A DNA stretch of 64,000 nucleotides from Arcanobacterium sp. (lineage in GTDB: Bacteria; Actinomycetota; Actinomycetes; Actinomycetales; Actinomycetaceae), in assembly GCA_022778805.1 (NCBI GenBank), contig JALFSN010000002.1, positions 62,001-126,000 of the forward strand, in the 5' to 3' direction. Within the stretch, counting starts at the first letter, position 1; every line of letters starts with the position of its first letter. Positions 35,478 through 44,366 of this stretch are shown piece after piece. Position numbers and translations under genes: made by a program. The notes beneath the pieces were generated by a model, which worked only from the letters and a program-made list of their open reading frames with translations, was not told the origin of the DNA and made no database searches.

Positions 35478-36779
35478 CTACTCGCCGCCGGCGCTGGAGC
35501 TGACGCTTTTCATGTCATGACTGCCGCCAGCGGCGCTGGAGTGTACATCGCCGCTAGCATCCACACCATTGCGGGCTTTTTCGCCGCCTACGCCGTCACC
35601 ACGTATGCTCTCTCCACTGGCGTTTTCACTGCCCATGCCACCGGCAGATGCTTGCTCGCCATCACCTCCAGATACTCGGATGCATCCCACCCGCTCAAGC
35701 CACTGATCTGGATCGTGCAGTTCATCCATGGAGGGTAAGAAACGCTCATCTTGCCACAGCTGATTGACCCTCGCCATACCGGCATTCTCCACCACATGCC
35801 GAATAAATTCCGCCCCCACGCGGTATTGGGCAAATTTCTTGTCCAGACTGAGCACTTGCACCAGCTGACGTTTGAGCGGGTGGGAGCGTTTGCGATGCTC
35901 CTCCATGGCGGAAATCAGGCGGCCTTTACTGGGCACATGTCGCACCGTCACCGAATTCATAACGAATTCAGCGTGTCCCTCCAACACGCTCATAGCCGCG
36001 TTCAGCTCTTGAGCGGGCGGGGAGGAGAGGGAGCCATCCTCATCGGCGTCATGCAGCACGGCGACGAAACGCGACACGATGTATTCCCGCATCCACGGCG
36101 CGGCGGCAAACTGCACGGCGTGGGTGAGCTCGTGCGCACACACCCACAGGCATAAATCGCGCTGATCGAGATTGTATTGCCCACGGAACTTCTCGATATT
36201 CGGGGCGTTGAGCAGCAGTCGTCCGCATGGCTCCTCTCCTGGCGAGAGCTGCACGTCTTCCTGAAGGAGCGGCATACCTTCCTGTGCGAGCGACGCCCCC
36301 CCCACATCTGCCCGCGAGGATAAAGATTCCTCCGGCAGTGGATATACGGAGTCCTCCCGCGAAAGTGAGATGCTTCCCCGCGCGTCCTCCAGGCGCACGT
36401 TCCCTGAGGTTCTCTCGCGTGAAAAGGGGTCGAATTGGCCGAGAATCATCCGTGCGAGAACGGCCATCCCCACCCCGATGCCAAAGCTGCCCATCCCTTG
36501 CATAGCGTCGTCTGCTAATTCATTCATTTGAGCCATATGGGCGAGGGACTGCGCAGCCGCATAAGCCCAGCCAGGCCGATCCAATACGTACACCGGAATC
36601 TTACGAGCAATCTGCGCACTATCGCTCAATTCCGTAATATCGGCGACGATATCGATAGCTTTCTGCGCGGCGTCATGCAAATCTGCCGCCAATGCCTGTG
36701 CAGCTTCTCGGCTCACGTCTGGCCCACCCGATGCCACAAGCGCCGTCATCCTCTGAGCAACCTTGGGATTGATATTCAT
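35478..36779 (-). CDS. Zinc-dependent metalloprotease, DUF2342 type
   Basis: This belongs to the actinobacterial family once labelled coenzyme-F420-biosynthesis-associated. The zinc site HELTH is at residues 216-220 in CAHELTHAVQF, with a downstream EGHAEFVM that supplies further ligands. Residues about 119-185 are an extra Ser/Glu-rich segment between FDPFS and GRLLLNAPNI. The last 60 residues are a Gly/Ser-rich tail. There is no sign of F420 genes here. It normally lies between dacB and tilS, and does so here except that a flavin oxidoreductase gene intervenes before dacB. Confidence 0.85.
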   Translation of the reverse strand: MNINPKVAQRMTALVASGGPDVSREAAQALAADLHDAAQKAIDIVADITELSDSAQIARKIPVYVLDRPGWAYAAAQSLAHMAQMNELADDAMQGMGSFGIGVGMAVLARMILGQFDPFSRERTSGNVRLEDARGSISLSREDSVYPLPEESLSSRADVGGASLAQEGMPLLQEDVQLSPGEEPCGRLLLNAPNIEKFRGQYNLDQRDLCLWVCAHELTHAVQFAAAPWMREYIVSRFVAVLHDADEDGSLSSPPAQELNAAMSVLEGHAEFVMNSVTVRHVPSKGRLISAMEEHRKRSHPLKRQLVQVLSLDKKFAQYRVGAEFIRHVVENAGMARVNQLWQDERFLPSMDELHDPDQWLERVGCIRVSGGDGEQASAGGMGSENASGESIRGDGVGGEKARNGVDASGDVHSSAAGGSHDMKSVSSSAGGE

Positions 36780-36915
36780 GCTTACCAGTGTAGTCGGAGA
36801 GTGAGGAAAAATTCGTAGCTCACGCTGGCACGATGCCCCGCCCTACGACGCAAGTCCCGCGGGTTCGTATTCCTGAGCATTACAGTGAGGAAGACGCATC
36901 AAAGGCGATGCACTC

Positions 36916-36948
36916 TTAAGTGAATAGTTAATCAACAGTTAAGTGAAT
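36916..36948 (+). promoter_or_regulatory. Direct-repeat operator candidate before the flavin oxidoreductase
   Basis: TTAAGTGAAT occurs at 36916-36925 and again at 36939-36948, starts 23 bases apart (about two DNA turns), with GTTAATCAAC between them. It lies in the 5' leader of the oxidoreductase gene and divergent metalloprotease gene. An A/T-rich stretch with a possible -10 (TATAGA near 36960) follows. Confidence 0.45.
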
Positions 36949-36989
36949 CAATGATAAATATAGATTGGACTGCGATGACTGGCGACATA

Positions 36990-38966
36990 ATGAATAGCCA
37001 GGAAAGTAAACGTCTACTTTCCACCCCTTTTACTATCGGATCGCTCACCCTCCCAAACCGCACTGTGATGACTCCTATGGGTACCGATTTGGCAAATGCT
37101 GACGGCACCCCAGGGCCGCGGCTCTCGTCGTATTGGATGGAACGCGCACAAGGCGGATGCGCACTGCTCATTTCCGAGATCACTCGCGTCAATGAAGAGC
37201 ACGGAGCCGGCACGACGCACCAGCTCTCCCTCACCCGCGACGAACACGTAGCACCCCTGCGCGAAGCGTTGGAGCGTATCCATTCCACGGGAGCAAAATT
37301 TTTCGTACAGCTGCATCATCCAGGCGCTGAAGGGATTCCGGCACTGTGCAAAGACGGCGTCACCGTCTCCCCGTCAGGGGTCATGGTGCGCACGACGCAG
37401 GCACCCACCCGTGCATTAGAGCTGGCGGAAGTAGAATCTCTCGTCGATGACTTCATACAAGCAGCGCGGCGCGCTCAAAAAGCAGGAGCAGATGGCGTAG
37501 AGATTCACGGTGCACATGGCTATCTCGTATGCCAATTCCTCTCGCCGCACTCCAATCACAGGACGGATCGCTACGGCGGCGATTTTGATGGCCGGATGCA
37601 ATTCCTCACTGAAATTATCGAGGGCATCCGCCGCGTGTGCGGGGCAGATTTCCCTATCTCCGTGCGAATTTCCGTCTCCGAAATGATGGAAACTCTAGGC
37701 GAGCCTGGCGAGGGCATCACCCTGGAAGACGGGGTGCGGATTGCTCAGCGGCTAGAGGAGCTGGGCGTAGATCTCATCTCCGTCTCCTCAGGCACCTACG
37801 AGACGGGCCCGACGATCATCGAACCGATCAACACCCCCAGAAACTGGCGCGATCCACTCATTCAGGCTGTGCGTGACGCCGTATCGGTACCCGTCATGGG
37901 TACCTCTATTGTGCGGATCCCGAGCCAGGCTGAGAAGATGCTTGACGACGGTCTCGTAGATCTCGTAGCCATGGGGCGCACCTGGCTGGCGGACCCCGAA
38001 TGGGCAAAGAAAGCAATCGAGGGGCGTGACGACGAAATTGTGCGTTGCATTGGATGCCTGGCTTGTTTCCAAACGTTGAATTCAGGCAAGCCGATTATAT
38101 GTGCAGTGAATCCTCGCTGCGGCTATGAGTCGGAATTTCCTAAGTTCCCTGAACGTGATTTGGAAGGCGTAAAAGCACTCGTCGTCGGGGCTGGCCCTGC
38201 CGGATGCGAGGCTGCCGAGCAGTTGGCTCTGCGCGGAGCAAGCGTCGTGCTGGCAGAGGAGAGCGACCATCTTGGCGGGCAAGTGGCTCCTGGGTGCAAT
38301 CCTCCTGGCAAACAGCCGATGCACTGGATTATCGAAAACTACGAGGTGCGCTTGCAGCTTGCGGGTGTGGATGTGCATTTCAACCAAAGGACGACGGCTG
38401 ATGCCGTGCGCGATTTCGGAGCTGACATCGTCATCGTCGCCACTGGCGCGCGGCCATTTGTGCCTCCGCTTCCTGGAATGGATTCAGCGCACGTCGTAGA
38501 GGCTGTCGCCGTACTCAATGGCACTGCGCAGGTTGGTAAGCGCGTGGCCGTCGTCGGCTCGGGTATGACGGGCTTGGAAACTGCCGAATTGCTCCACACG
38601 CAAGGGCATGATGTCGTGGGCGTCTACGAGATGGCCGCACAGATCGCCCCTGGGGCATATAAGCGCAACGTCGATTCTGTGGCTTCGCACCTGCGTGCGG
38701 CGCAAATCGGACTGTTCCCTGGCCACAAACTTCTCGAAGTCACAGATAATGCGGCCATCTTTGAGACCGCCGAGGGGAGGGTGGAGGTGCCAATTGACAC
38801 CCTCGTCGTAGCTCTTGGGATGCGTCCGCGCGCTGAGCTCGCCCACGACCTTGCCGAGGCTGGTATTGACGCAGTCAGCGTCGGTGACGCCGCCAACGTA
38901 GCCCGAGTCGCTGAAGCCATCGCGTCGGGATTCCGCGCAGCCAGAAGCGTGACGCGCCATTCATAG
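36990..38966 (+). CDS. NADH:flavin oxidoreductase / 2,4-dienoyl-CoA-reductase-like enzyme
   Basis: This is a three-part flavoenzyme: an N-terminal old-yellow-enzyme barrel (FMN), a [4Fe-4S] site and C-terminal FAD/NAD domains, the layout of 2,4-dienoyl-CoA reductase, trimethylamine dehydrogenase and the bile-acid enzyme BaiCD. Visible are VEIHGAHGYLVCQFLSPHSN, the cysteines of CIGCLACF and IICAVNPRCG (spacing C-x2-C-x2-C), VVGAGPAGCEAAEQL, and VVGSGMTGLETAELL. The start is uncertain: ATG at 36951, 36975 or 36990; I chose the last because homology begins there. No Shine-Dalgarno is seen for any of them. Its end overlaps dacB by six bases, tail to tail. The substrate is unknown. Confidence 0.88.
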   Translation: MNSQESKRLLSTPFTIGSLTLPNRTVMTPMGTDLANADGTPGPRLSSYWMERAQGGCALLISEITRVNEEHGAGTTHQLSLTRDEHVAPLREALERIHSTGAKFFVQLHHPGAEGIPALCKDGVTVSPSGVMVRTTQAPTRALELAEVESLVDDFIQAARRAQKAGADGVEIHGAHGYLVCQFLSPHSNHRTDRYGGDFDGRMQFLTEIIEGIRRVCGADFPISVRISVSEMMETLGEPGEGITLEDGVRIAQRLEELGVDLISVSSGTYETGPTIIEPINTPRNWRDPLIQAVRDAVSVPVMGTSIVRIPSQAEKMLDDGLVDLVAMGRTWLADPEWAKKAIEGRDDEIVRCIGCLACFQTLNSGKPIICAVNPRCGYESEFPKFPERDLEGVKALVVGAGPAGCEAAEQLALRGASVVLAEESDHLGGQVAPGCNPPGKQPMHWIIENYEVRLQLAGVDVHFNQRTTADAVRDFGADIVIVATGARPFVPPLPGMDSAHVVEAVAVLNGTAQVGKRVAVVGSGMTGLETAELLHTQGHDVVGVYEMAAQIAPGAYKRNVDSVASHLRAAQIGLFPGHKLLEVTDNAAIFETAEGRVEVPIDTLVVALGMRPRAELAHDLAEAGIDAVSVGDAANVARVAEAIASGFRAARSVTRHS

Positions 38967-40493
38967 CTCGGCTAGCGCCGTCACCGCCTCATCAATAATC
39001 GGTCGCTGAGCGTAGGCATCCACTCCCGCTTTCGTATTGAGCACAATGGAAAAAATGAGTGGACGCCCCTGCTGCGTGAGCACGAAGCCACTGAGGGAAC
39101 TGGCTTCATCAAGCGAACCCGTTTTGGCATGTACAAGCGCAGTGCCAGCCCCCTCGGTAAACCGCGTGCGCAGCGATCCATCAATTCCCCCTATCGGAAT
39201 CCCAATACCAATCGCTGCTGTAGGGCAGCCGCCACCAGCGGCCTGCCCTACAGCTTTCTGCGCCTGTCCTGCGTCTTTCTGCGTTTGCTTGGTGTCTTTC
39301 TGAGCTTTCTCCCCGCCCTGGCTCCCACTGCTCTGTCCTGCCGGGGCATCACCACTTTCCGCAGCATCGTGCGCTCTGGACGAACACGCCCAGACATCGC
39401 TCAACAGATCCGTCAGCAACGTCGGGGAGACCCGATTGTTCAGGGAAAGCCCCGAACCATCACGGATGACGCTATCGCCAATATCTAAGCCAGCTTCTTT
39501 CAAAGCCTGCGAAACAGCCGTCGCTCCTCCCTCAAAATTTCCCGATTCACCACGGGCGATAGCCACTTGATGAGCGAGCGTCTCCGCTAAGGAATTCTCA
39601 GAGACGAGCAGCATATAATCCACTATCGACCGCACTGGCGCCGAATGGACGGCTGCTACTGATATCGCTTGCTCTGGCGCCCGCTTGTGGCCAGCTACGT
39701 GTGCTTTTACTCCCGCTTTATCCAGCTGCTGCACGAACGCTTCAAGCGCCTCAGCTGCCGGATCTGCCGGATAGCTGCTGGCCACCCCATCTGGAGCGTC
39801 GTCACTCACTTTTCCCAGATGCATGGCAATGGGGGACATCGACATCACCCAGGAGCGCGAATCCGCTGGCAGACTGGGTTCATATTCCGGCTCGCCATAC
39901 GAGCTGGTATCGACAAATACCTGTACGGAGGCCACATCCGTGAGTTGCTTCGCCACTGCGCGGGCTAAATCCCCCAGTCCGGCTCGCCCAAGAGTGGCAG
40001 TGGCATCGCCCGCATCTGGAGCTAAAGCAATATCCCCTCCACCCACCAGGTAGAGCGATTCTCCATCGCGCACCACGCTGGTGGCGAATGTCTTTTCTGC
40101 CCCTAGGCTGCGCAGCGCTGCAAAGGCGGTGAGGAGCTTCATGTTGGATGCCGGAATCAGGCTTGTTTCAGCATTCACCACTCCCAGTTCCGCACCTGTG
40201 CGCGCATCCAGAACGCGGGCAGCTATATCGCCCTTTCCAGCGAATGCCGTGGCCATACTCTCTAAAATGCCCTGCACTTTCTGCTTATCCACGGCGGCAG
40301 CGGCGCTGAGATCCGCATTGGGCAAAGTCTGCTCAACAGGCGTCGATGCAGCGCGCACGGCAGGATATGGCTGCGGCGCATCCTCGGAAGGAGCGAGAGT
40401 AATCAGCCCTGGTACGCGATCATTTGCATCTGCCACCGCATACCCACACAGCATTCCCACGAGTACACACACCACTGCCATTGCTTTTTTCAC
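38961..40493 (-). CDS. dacB: D-alanyl-D-alanine carboxypeptidase DacB (PBP4 family)
   Basis: This penicillin-binding serine peptidase trims peptidoglycan outside the cell. A signal peptide (about residues 1-22) precedes the catalytic motifs SNMK (116-119, in PASNMKLLTA), SEN (in LLVSENSLAETL) and KTG (in VHAKTGSLDEA). An Asp/Ala/Gln/Lys-rich insert with KQTQKDAGQAQKAVGQ lies between the SEN and KTG motifs. The start is GTG at 40493 (510 residues). In related genomes dacB is followed directly by the DUF2342 gene; here the flavin oxidoreductase separates them. Confidence 0.93.
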   Translation of the reverse strand: MKKAMAVVCVLVGMLCGYAVADANDRVPGLITLAPSEDAPQPYPAVRAASTPVEQTLPNADLSAAAAVDKQKVQGILESMATAFAGKGDIAARVLDARTGAELGVVNAETSLIPASNMKLLTAFAALRSLGAEKTFATSVVRDGESLYLVGGGDIALAPDAGDATATLGRAGLGDLARAVAKQLTDVASVQVFVDTSSYGEPEYEPSLPADSRSWVMSMSPIAMHLGKVSDDAPDGVASSYPADPAAEALEAFVQQLDKAGVKAHVAGHKRAPEQAISVAAVHSAPVRSIVDYMLLVSENSLAETLAHQVAIARGESGNFEGGATAVSQALKEAGLDIGDSVIRDGSGLSLNNRVSPTLLTDLLSDVWACSSRAHDAAESGDAPAGQSSGSQGGEKAQKDTKQTQKDAGQAQKAVGQAAGGGCPTAAIGIGIPIGGIDGSLRTRFTEGAGTALVHAKTGSLDEASSLSGFVLTQQGRPLIFSIVLNTKAGVDAYAQRPIIDEAVTALAEL

Positions 40494-40592
40494 TCTTGCA
40501 GTGTGCCATATTTCCCGCTATCTGTGCGCCAAAGCAGAGGCGAAGAGAGGTGAAGAAGACGAGATAGCGAAGACCTCAACAGCAAATCGAGA

Positions 40593-40611
40593 CAATATCG
40601 AGACGATATTG
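40593..40611. promoter_or_regulatory. Perfect dyad between dacB and ppa
   Basis: CAATATC-GAGAC-GATATTG is a perfect 7-bp inverted repeat with a 5-base centre, in the divergent spacer before ppa and dacB. A possible -10 TACAAT follows at about 40634. The shape suits a dimeric repressor or activator. Confidence 0.45.
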
Positions 40612-40715
40612 CCCCTCTTCCCACAATTCGCGGCTACAATCGAGGACATACGAAATCGCACGATACGCGCGGGTGCGTTGCATATGCGTGTGCATATCTG
40701 AGCAAGGAGACGTTT

Positions 40716-41222
40716 ATGGAGTCAATGGAGTTCGACGTCACGATAGAAATCCCCAAGGGGAACCGTAATAAGTACGAAGTAGATCACGCCACGGGGAGGA
40801 TACGCCTGGATCGTATGCTCTTCACATCAACCCGCTATCCAGATGACTACGGCTTTATCGACGGCACTCTCGGCGAAGATGGAGACCCCCTTGACGCGCT
40901 CGTCATCCTCGAAGAGCCGACGTTCCCTGGCTGCGTGATTCGCTGCCGAGCGCTCGGAATGTTCCGCATGCGCGACGAACACGGCGGGGACGACAAAGTG
41001 CTGTGCGTACCTGCCAGCGATCAGCGGGCATCATGGCGCACTGAGATTGACGACGTCTCCGAGTTTCACCGCCTCGAAGTCCAGCATTTCTTTGAAGTTT
41101 ACAAAGACCTCGAACCTGGGAAATCCGTGGAAGGAGCTCACTGGGTGGGACGCGAAGCAGCGGAAGAAGAGATTCGCGCCTCCTATCAGCGAGCTATCGA
41201 AACTGGCTACTACAACCACTGA
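40716..41222 (+). CDS. ppa: Inorganic pyrophosphatase (family I)
   Basis: This soluble Mg-dependent enzyme hydrolyses pyrophosphate to drive biosynthetic reactions. Diagnostic motifs are [15 protein letters not shown], the [20 protein letters not shown] active-site segment with its clustered Asp residues, and [10 protein letters not shown]. The length of 168 residues is normal for the actinobacterial hexameric type. The ATG at 40716 has AAGGAG seven bases upstream; the second Met three residues later is less well placed. Confidence 0.97.
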   Translation: MESMEFDVTIEIPKGNRNKYEVDHATGRIRLDRMLFTSTRYPDDYGFIDGTLGEDGDPLDALVILEEPTFPGCVIRCRALGMFRMRDEHGGDDKVLCVPASDQRASWRTEIDDVSEFHRLEVQHFFEVYKDLEPGKSVEGAHWVGREAAEEEIRASYQRAIETGYYNH

Positions 41223-41411
41223 GGCGCATCTTTCGCCGAGGTACGTCATCCGTTTCCCCTGTAAGACACGTTTCACTGGGCTTCAGCGGCCAATCACGAG
41301 TGTGCTGTGAAGCGCATTCGCTAAGGTCACTGCGACACATCTTTTACAGGGGTACGTCTTTTAGGGGTACGTCGCTTCGTCTCACCGATACTCGCCGTTC
41401 ATGGAAGTGCG

Positions 41412-42737
41412 TCACTCAATGAAGCGCACAAACACATATGAACTGTAGAGCGTGCTGTAGCCGGTGCCATACTCATAGTCGCGGGCACCAAACGTGCGGC
41501 CATTGCCAAGGTACAGGGCAATATGTCGGCCTGGCCACCACACAAAGTCTCCTGGCTTAGCTTCAGCTGCAGAGACCTGGCGTCCCTGCTCTCCCTGCCA
41601 ATCAGCACCGTGGAGAGTCTCAATGCCGAAGTGGCGCAGCACGTACTGCACAAAGCCCGAGCAATCCCAGCCGTTCGTGGGAGATGTGCCACCCCACACA
41701 TACGGAGTGCCCTCAAACTGAGTGGCATAGGCTACGAGCGCATCACGCCGCGCTTGCCCCCCTGAACTCGCTGTAGAGGTGGGCTGAGACGTGGAGGCGG
41801 GCTTAGAAGCCGACGATGAAGACGATGCAGACTGTGATGACGCCGCTGCCTGCCTTGCCGCCGCCTCTCGGGCTTTCTGCTCCTTAGCTGCCTTCTCAGC
41901 CGCCTGCGCCTCTGCGCGCTGTTTCGCTAACGCTGCCGCCCGTTCTTTCTCAGCCTGCGCTTGCGCAATAGCTGCCCGCGCTTTCGCTTCACGTTCAGCC
42001 TCTATTCGCGCGAGTTCCTTGCGCTCTGCCTCCACCGTCGTCTGGTGGGCTTGGGCGAGCGTGACGGCGAGTTCATCACGGCGTTTATTTGCCTGCGCCA
42101 CCTGTTCGCTGGCAGCTTGCGCTGCAGATTGCGCGGCGGCATCGGCGTCATTAGCTTCGCGAGCTGCCTGATCCGCTGCCGACAGCTTGGCTTTGAGCAC
42201 CTGCTGTAAATTTTCTGCCGCCTGCTCTAACTGCTGAAATTCCTGGGCTTGCTCATCGCTGTGCTGCATGACGGTCTGATAGGCACGGGTGCGCGAATGA
42301 GCTGCTGCAAAGGAATGTGAATCCAAGAAGTAGTAGCCACTAGCCAGACGCGATGTGGAATCCTGATACAACGCTTGTGCCACAGCAGCCATTTGCGATC
42401 GCGCATTCTGGACTTTCTCTTGCGCCGCATCGACGCGGCTCTGGGCATTGGCAGCTTCGCTCATCGCCGCCGTGACGGTGAGGACAGCTTGATCTGCCCG
42501 TTCCCGAGCAGCGAGCGCCTGCGCTTCCAATTCGTCTGAGCGAGCCGAGAGAGCAGCGAGCTCTTGCTGAGCCCGTCCGAGCGACGTCGCCGCCGCGTAC
42601 TCTGCATTTTTAGCCGCCGTCACGTCGTAATCAGATGACACAGCCGGAGCCGACACCGCCGGAGCTCCCACTGGCAAAGCAATCGCTACACCGAGCGCTA
42701 CCAGAACGCCGGATTTCCACTTTGATGGCATCTGCAC
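41412..42737 (-). CDS. Secreted NlpC/P60 peptidoglycan hydrolase with coiled coil
   Basis: This secreted endopeptidase has a signal peptide (about residues 1-30), a long Ala/Gln/Glu-rich coiled coil (35-300), a Ser-rich linker, and a C-terminal NlpC/P60 domain. The catalytic Cys359 is in NGWDCSGFV and His405 in PGRHIALYLG. The layout resembles RipA/RipC-type cell-separation hydrolases whose coiled coil is used for control by FtsEX-like partners; that role is inference. Start ATG has GAAGGTG upstream. A good promoter candidate lies about 80-100 bases upstream. Confidence 0.92.
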   Translation of the reverse strand: MQMPSKWKSGVLVALGVAIALPVGAPAVSAPAVSSDYDVTAAKNAEYAAATSLGRAQQELAALSARSDELEAQALAARERADQAVLTVTAAMSEAANAQSRVDAAQEKVQNARSQMAAVAQALYQDSTSRLASGYYFLDSHSFAAAHSRTRAYQTVMQHSDEQAQEFQQLEQAAENLQQVLKAKLSAADQAAREANDADAAAQSAAQAASEQVAQANKRRDELAVTLAQAHQTTVEAERKELARIEAEREAKARAAIAQAQAEKERAAALAKQRAEAQAAEKAAKEQKAREAAARQAAASSQSASSSSSASKPASTSQPTSTASSGGQARRDALVAYATQFEGTPYVWGGTSPTNGWDCSGFVQYVLRHFGIETLHGADWQGEQGRQVSAAEAKPGDFVWWPGRHIALYLGNGRTFGARDYEYGTGYSTLYSSYVFVRFIE

Positions 42738-43053
42738 CTTCGCTTCCCCAAACGTAGGTTCACATGTTGCTCAATAAGCATCACGGATATTCAACAGTTA
42801 TACGGTAACGACTATATAACAATTAGTAGCGTTTTGAAACAATTGCTTAAACAAGCCACAAAACACTAAAAAATTAACAGCATTCACATCTGTCACATCA
42901 AGGAGCCGCCGCCATACACGGCACGTGACAGCGACGACGCTCGTGACGACAAAGAGCGCAAGGAGCCGCCGTCACACCAACGAACCACCACCCCACAATG
43001 AGCCGCATCAACAATCAGCGACAATGTCACCCACGTTCAGGCACAATGGATAT
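42738..43053. other. Divergent A/T-rich spacer with a 60-base-spaced direct repeat
   Basis: This 316-base spacer separates the NlpC/P60 gene (minus) from the hydrolase gene (plus). It has no convincing ORF of its own. The left half is A/T-rich and contains the minus promoter candidate. The right half has AAGGAGCCGCCG twice, at 42900 and 42960. I looked for a c-di-AMP (ydaO) riboswitch, which often precedes such hydrolase genes in actinobacteria, and saw no matching core. Confidence 0.5.
42814..42842 (-). promoter_or_regulatory. Promoter candidate for the NlpC/P60 gene
   Basis: Reading the minus strand, TTGTTT (42842-42837) and TTATAT (42819-42814) are separated by exactly 17 bases in an A/T-rich patch. 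The start codon lies 76 bases further on. Confidence 0.45.
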
Positions 43054-44100
43054 ATGAACGCCGCATCTGATCTCGTATGGCAACCGGATATACTTGGCCC
43101 TGGCTTTGAATCCTTGCGCGTCGATCTACACCCCGACGCCGAGGGGCCCGTCATCACGACGATTATCAGGCACCAGCCAACTGCCGATCCACAGGCACTG
43201 CCATTACTTCCCAGTTCCCATCAACACCGATCAGATTTCGCCTTCCTCGCACTGCACGGCTGGAATGACTACTTCTACCAGCGCGAACTCGCCCGTCATA
43301 TTTCAGCTCTCGGCGGCCACTTCTACGCTCTTGACCTGCGCAAATACGGGCGCTCTCACCTCAGCGGACAATCCTGGGGATACATCAGCGACCTATCGGA
43401 CTATGACGCCGAGCTCCACGCTGCACTCGACGTCATTTTTAGCGAACACCGCCAAAACACCCCTCTGTTCCTCTATGGCCACTCCACCGGCGGACTCACC
43501 GCTACCCTCTGGGCGCATCGACACCCAGGGGTACTCGCTGGTCTTATCCTCAACTCTCCATGGCTGGAATTACAGGGATCTATCAGCACCCGATTGGCTG
43601 GACAAGGGGCAATTGATACTCTAGCCCGCCTCGCTCCCAGCACCGTCATTCCTACCTCAGATTCCGGCTTCTACCACCGCGCTCTCACCGGTGGACACCT
43701 CGACGCTCATGATCTGCCAGCTGGAGCGGAATCTGACCCGTTTTTCACTACCGGCTGGGAGCCGAATGAACAATGGCGCAATACCACAAGCTTTGTGGTA
43801 CGAGCTGGATGGTTTAACGCCATTCTCACCGGACATCGGCAAGTAGCAGCCGGACTCGACATTGACGCCCCGATACTGGTGCTCACCTCGGCGCGCTCCG
43901 TGACGGGCAACGAATGGAGCGATGATTTTTTGGCCGCCGATTCCGTGCTCACCGTGGAAAATATCTGGAAACGACTGCCATTTCTAGGGCGTAAACTCAC
44001 ATTAGTCAAGCTCGATGGAGCCATCCATGACGTCCTCCTCTCGCGGGCTGCGGTGCGCGAGAGAGGATTTTCAGAAATTGCACGCTTTTTGAGCAATTGA
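43054..44100 (+). CDS. Alpha/beta hydrolase (lysophospholipase-like)
   Basis: The 348-residue cytoplasmic-looking protein has the alpha/beta-hydrolase fold: oxyanion segment LALHGWNDYFYQRE, nucleophile elbow LYGHSTGGLTAT (GHSTG), and late His in GAIHDVLLS. The HGWNDY and DLRKYGRS motifs resemble monoglyceride-lipase/lysophospholipase-type members. I start at the ATG at 43054 (MNAASDLVW) because the preceding 43 residues of the track ORF are Thr/His/Pro-rich and unlike the family; the start is still uncertain. Substrate unknown. Confidence 0.82.
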   Translation: MNAASDLVWQPDILGPGFESLRVDLHPDAEGPVITTIIRHQPTADPQALPLLPSSHQHRSDFAFLALHGWNDYFYQRELARHISALGGHFYALDLRKYGRSHLSGQSWGYISDLSDYDAELHAALDVIFSEHRQNTPLFLYGHSTGGLTATLWAHRHPGVLAGLILNSPWLELQGSISTRLAGQGAIDTLARLAPSTVIPTSDSGFYHRALTGGHLDAHDLPAGAESDPFFTTGWEPNEQWRNTTSFVVRAGWFNAILTGHRQVAAGLDIDAPILVLTSARSVTGNEWSDDFLAADSVLTVENIWKRLPFLGRKLTLVKLDGAIHDVLLSRAAVRERGFSEIARFLSN

Positions 44101-44113
44101 TAGGCTCACAGTA

Positions 44114-44356
44114 TGTTCAAACGAATGCGAATGCCCAGCTAGCGCCAACCCCTCTCGCGGGTGCAGACGTGACGCCGACCGCCAGTTGATTGCAGGCATG
44201 ACGCCGTACAGCACTGCATAAATCGCATCAATATCCGCAAGAGCCACGCTGGCGCTCGCACCGCTAGACGCAGGCAGCGCATAAAGCAGTGCATAAAGGC
44301 ATATCGTTGAGCTTCAATACGCATTCGCAGTGAGCGCATTAGGCTCTGTTTGAACA
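44114..44356. repeat. Inverted-repeat-bounded 243-bp spacer before metX
   Basis: TGTTCAAAC (44114-44122) and ATGCGAATGC (44125-44134) on the left are matched as inverted copies by GCATTCGCA (44321-44329) and GTTTGAACA (44348-44356) on the right, the right arm holding an extra 16 or so bases. TAGGCTC occurs as a direct repeat at 44101 and 44340. No ORF inside looks real. It could be a decayed small mobile element or a leader structure for metX. Confidence 0.55.
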
Positions 44357-44366
44357 AGTAGGAATC

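Noticed and set aside
42738-42925. Possible c-di-AMP riboswitch before the NlpC/P60 gene
   Set aside because: Such elements often precede this gene type, but the conserved G-rich core is not visible in this A/T-rich leader.
42899-42972. AAGGAGCCGCCG copies 60 bases apart, considered as a mobile-element or CRISPR trace
   Set aside because: Only two short copies, no conserved spacer structure, and no cas or transposase gene nearby.
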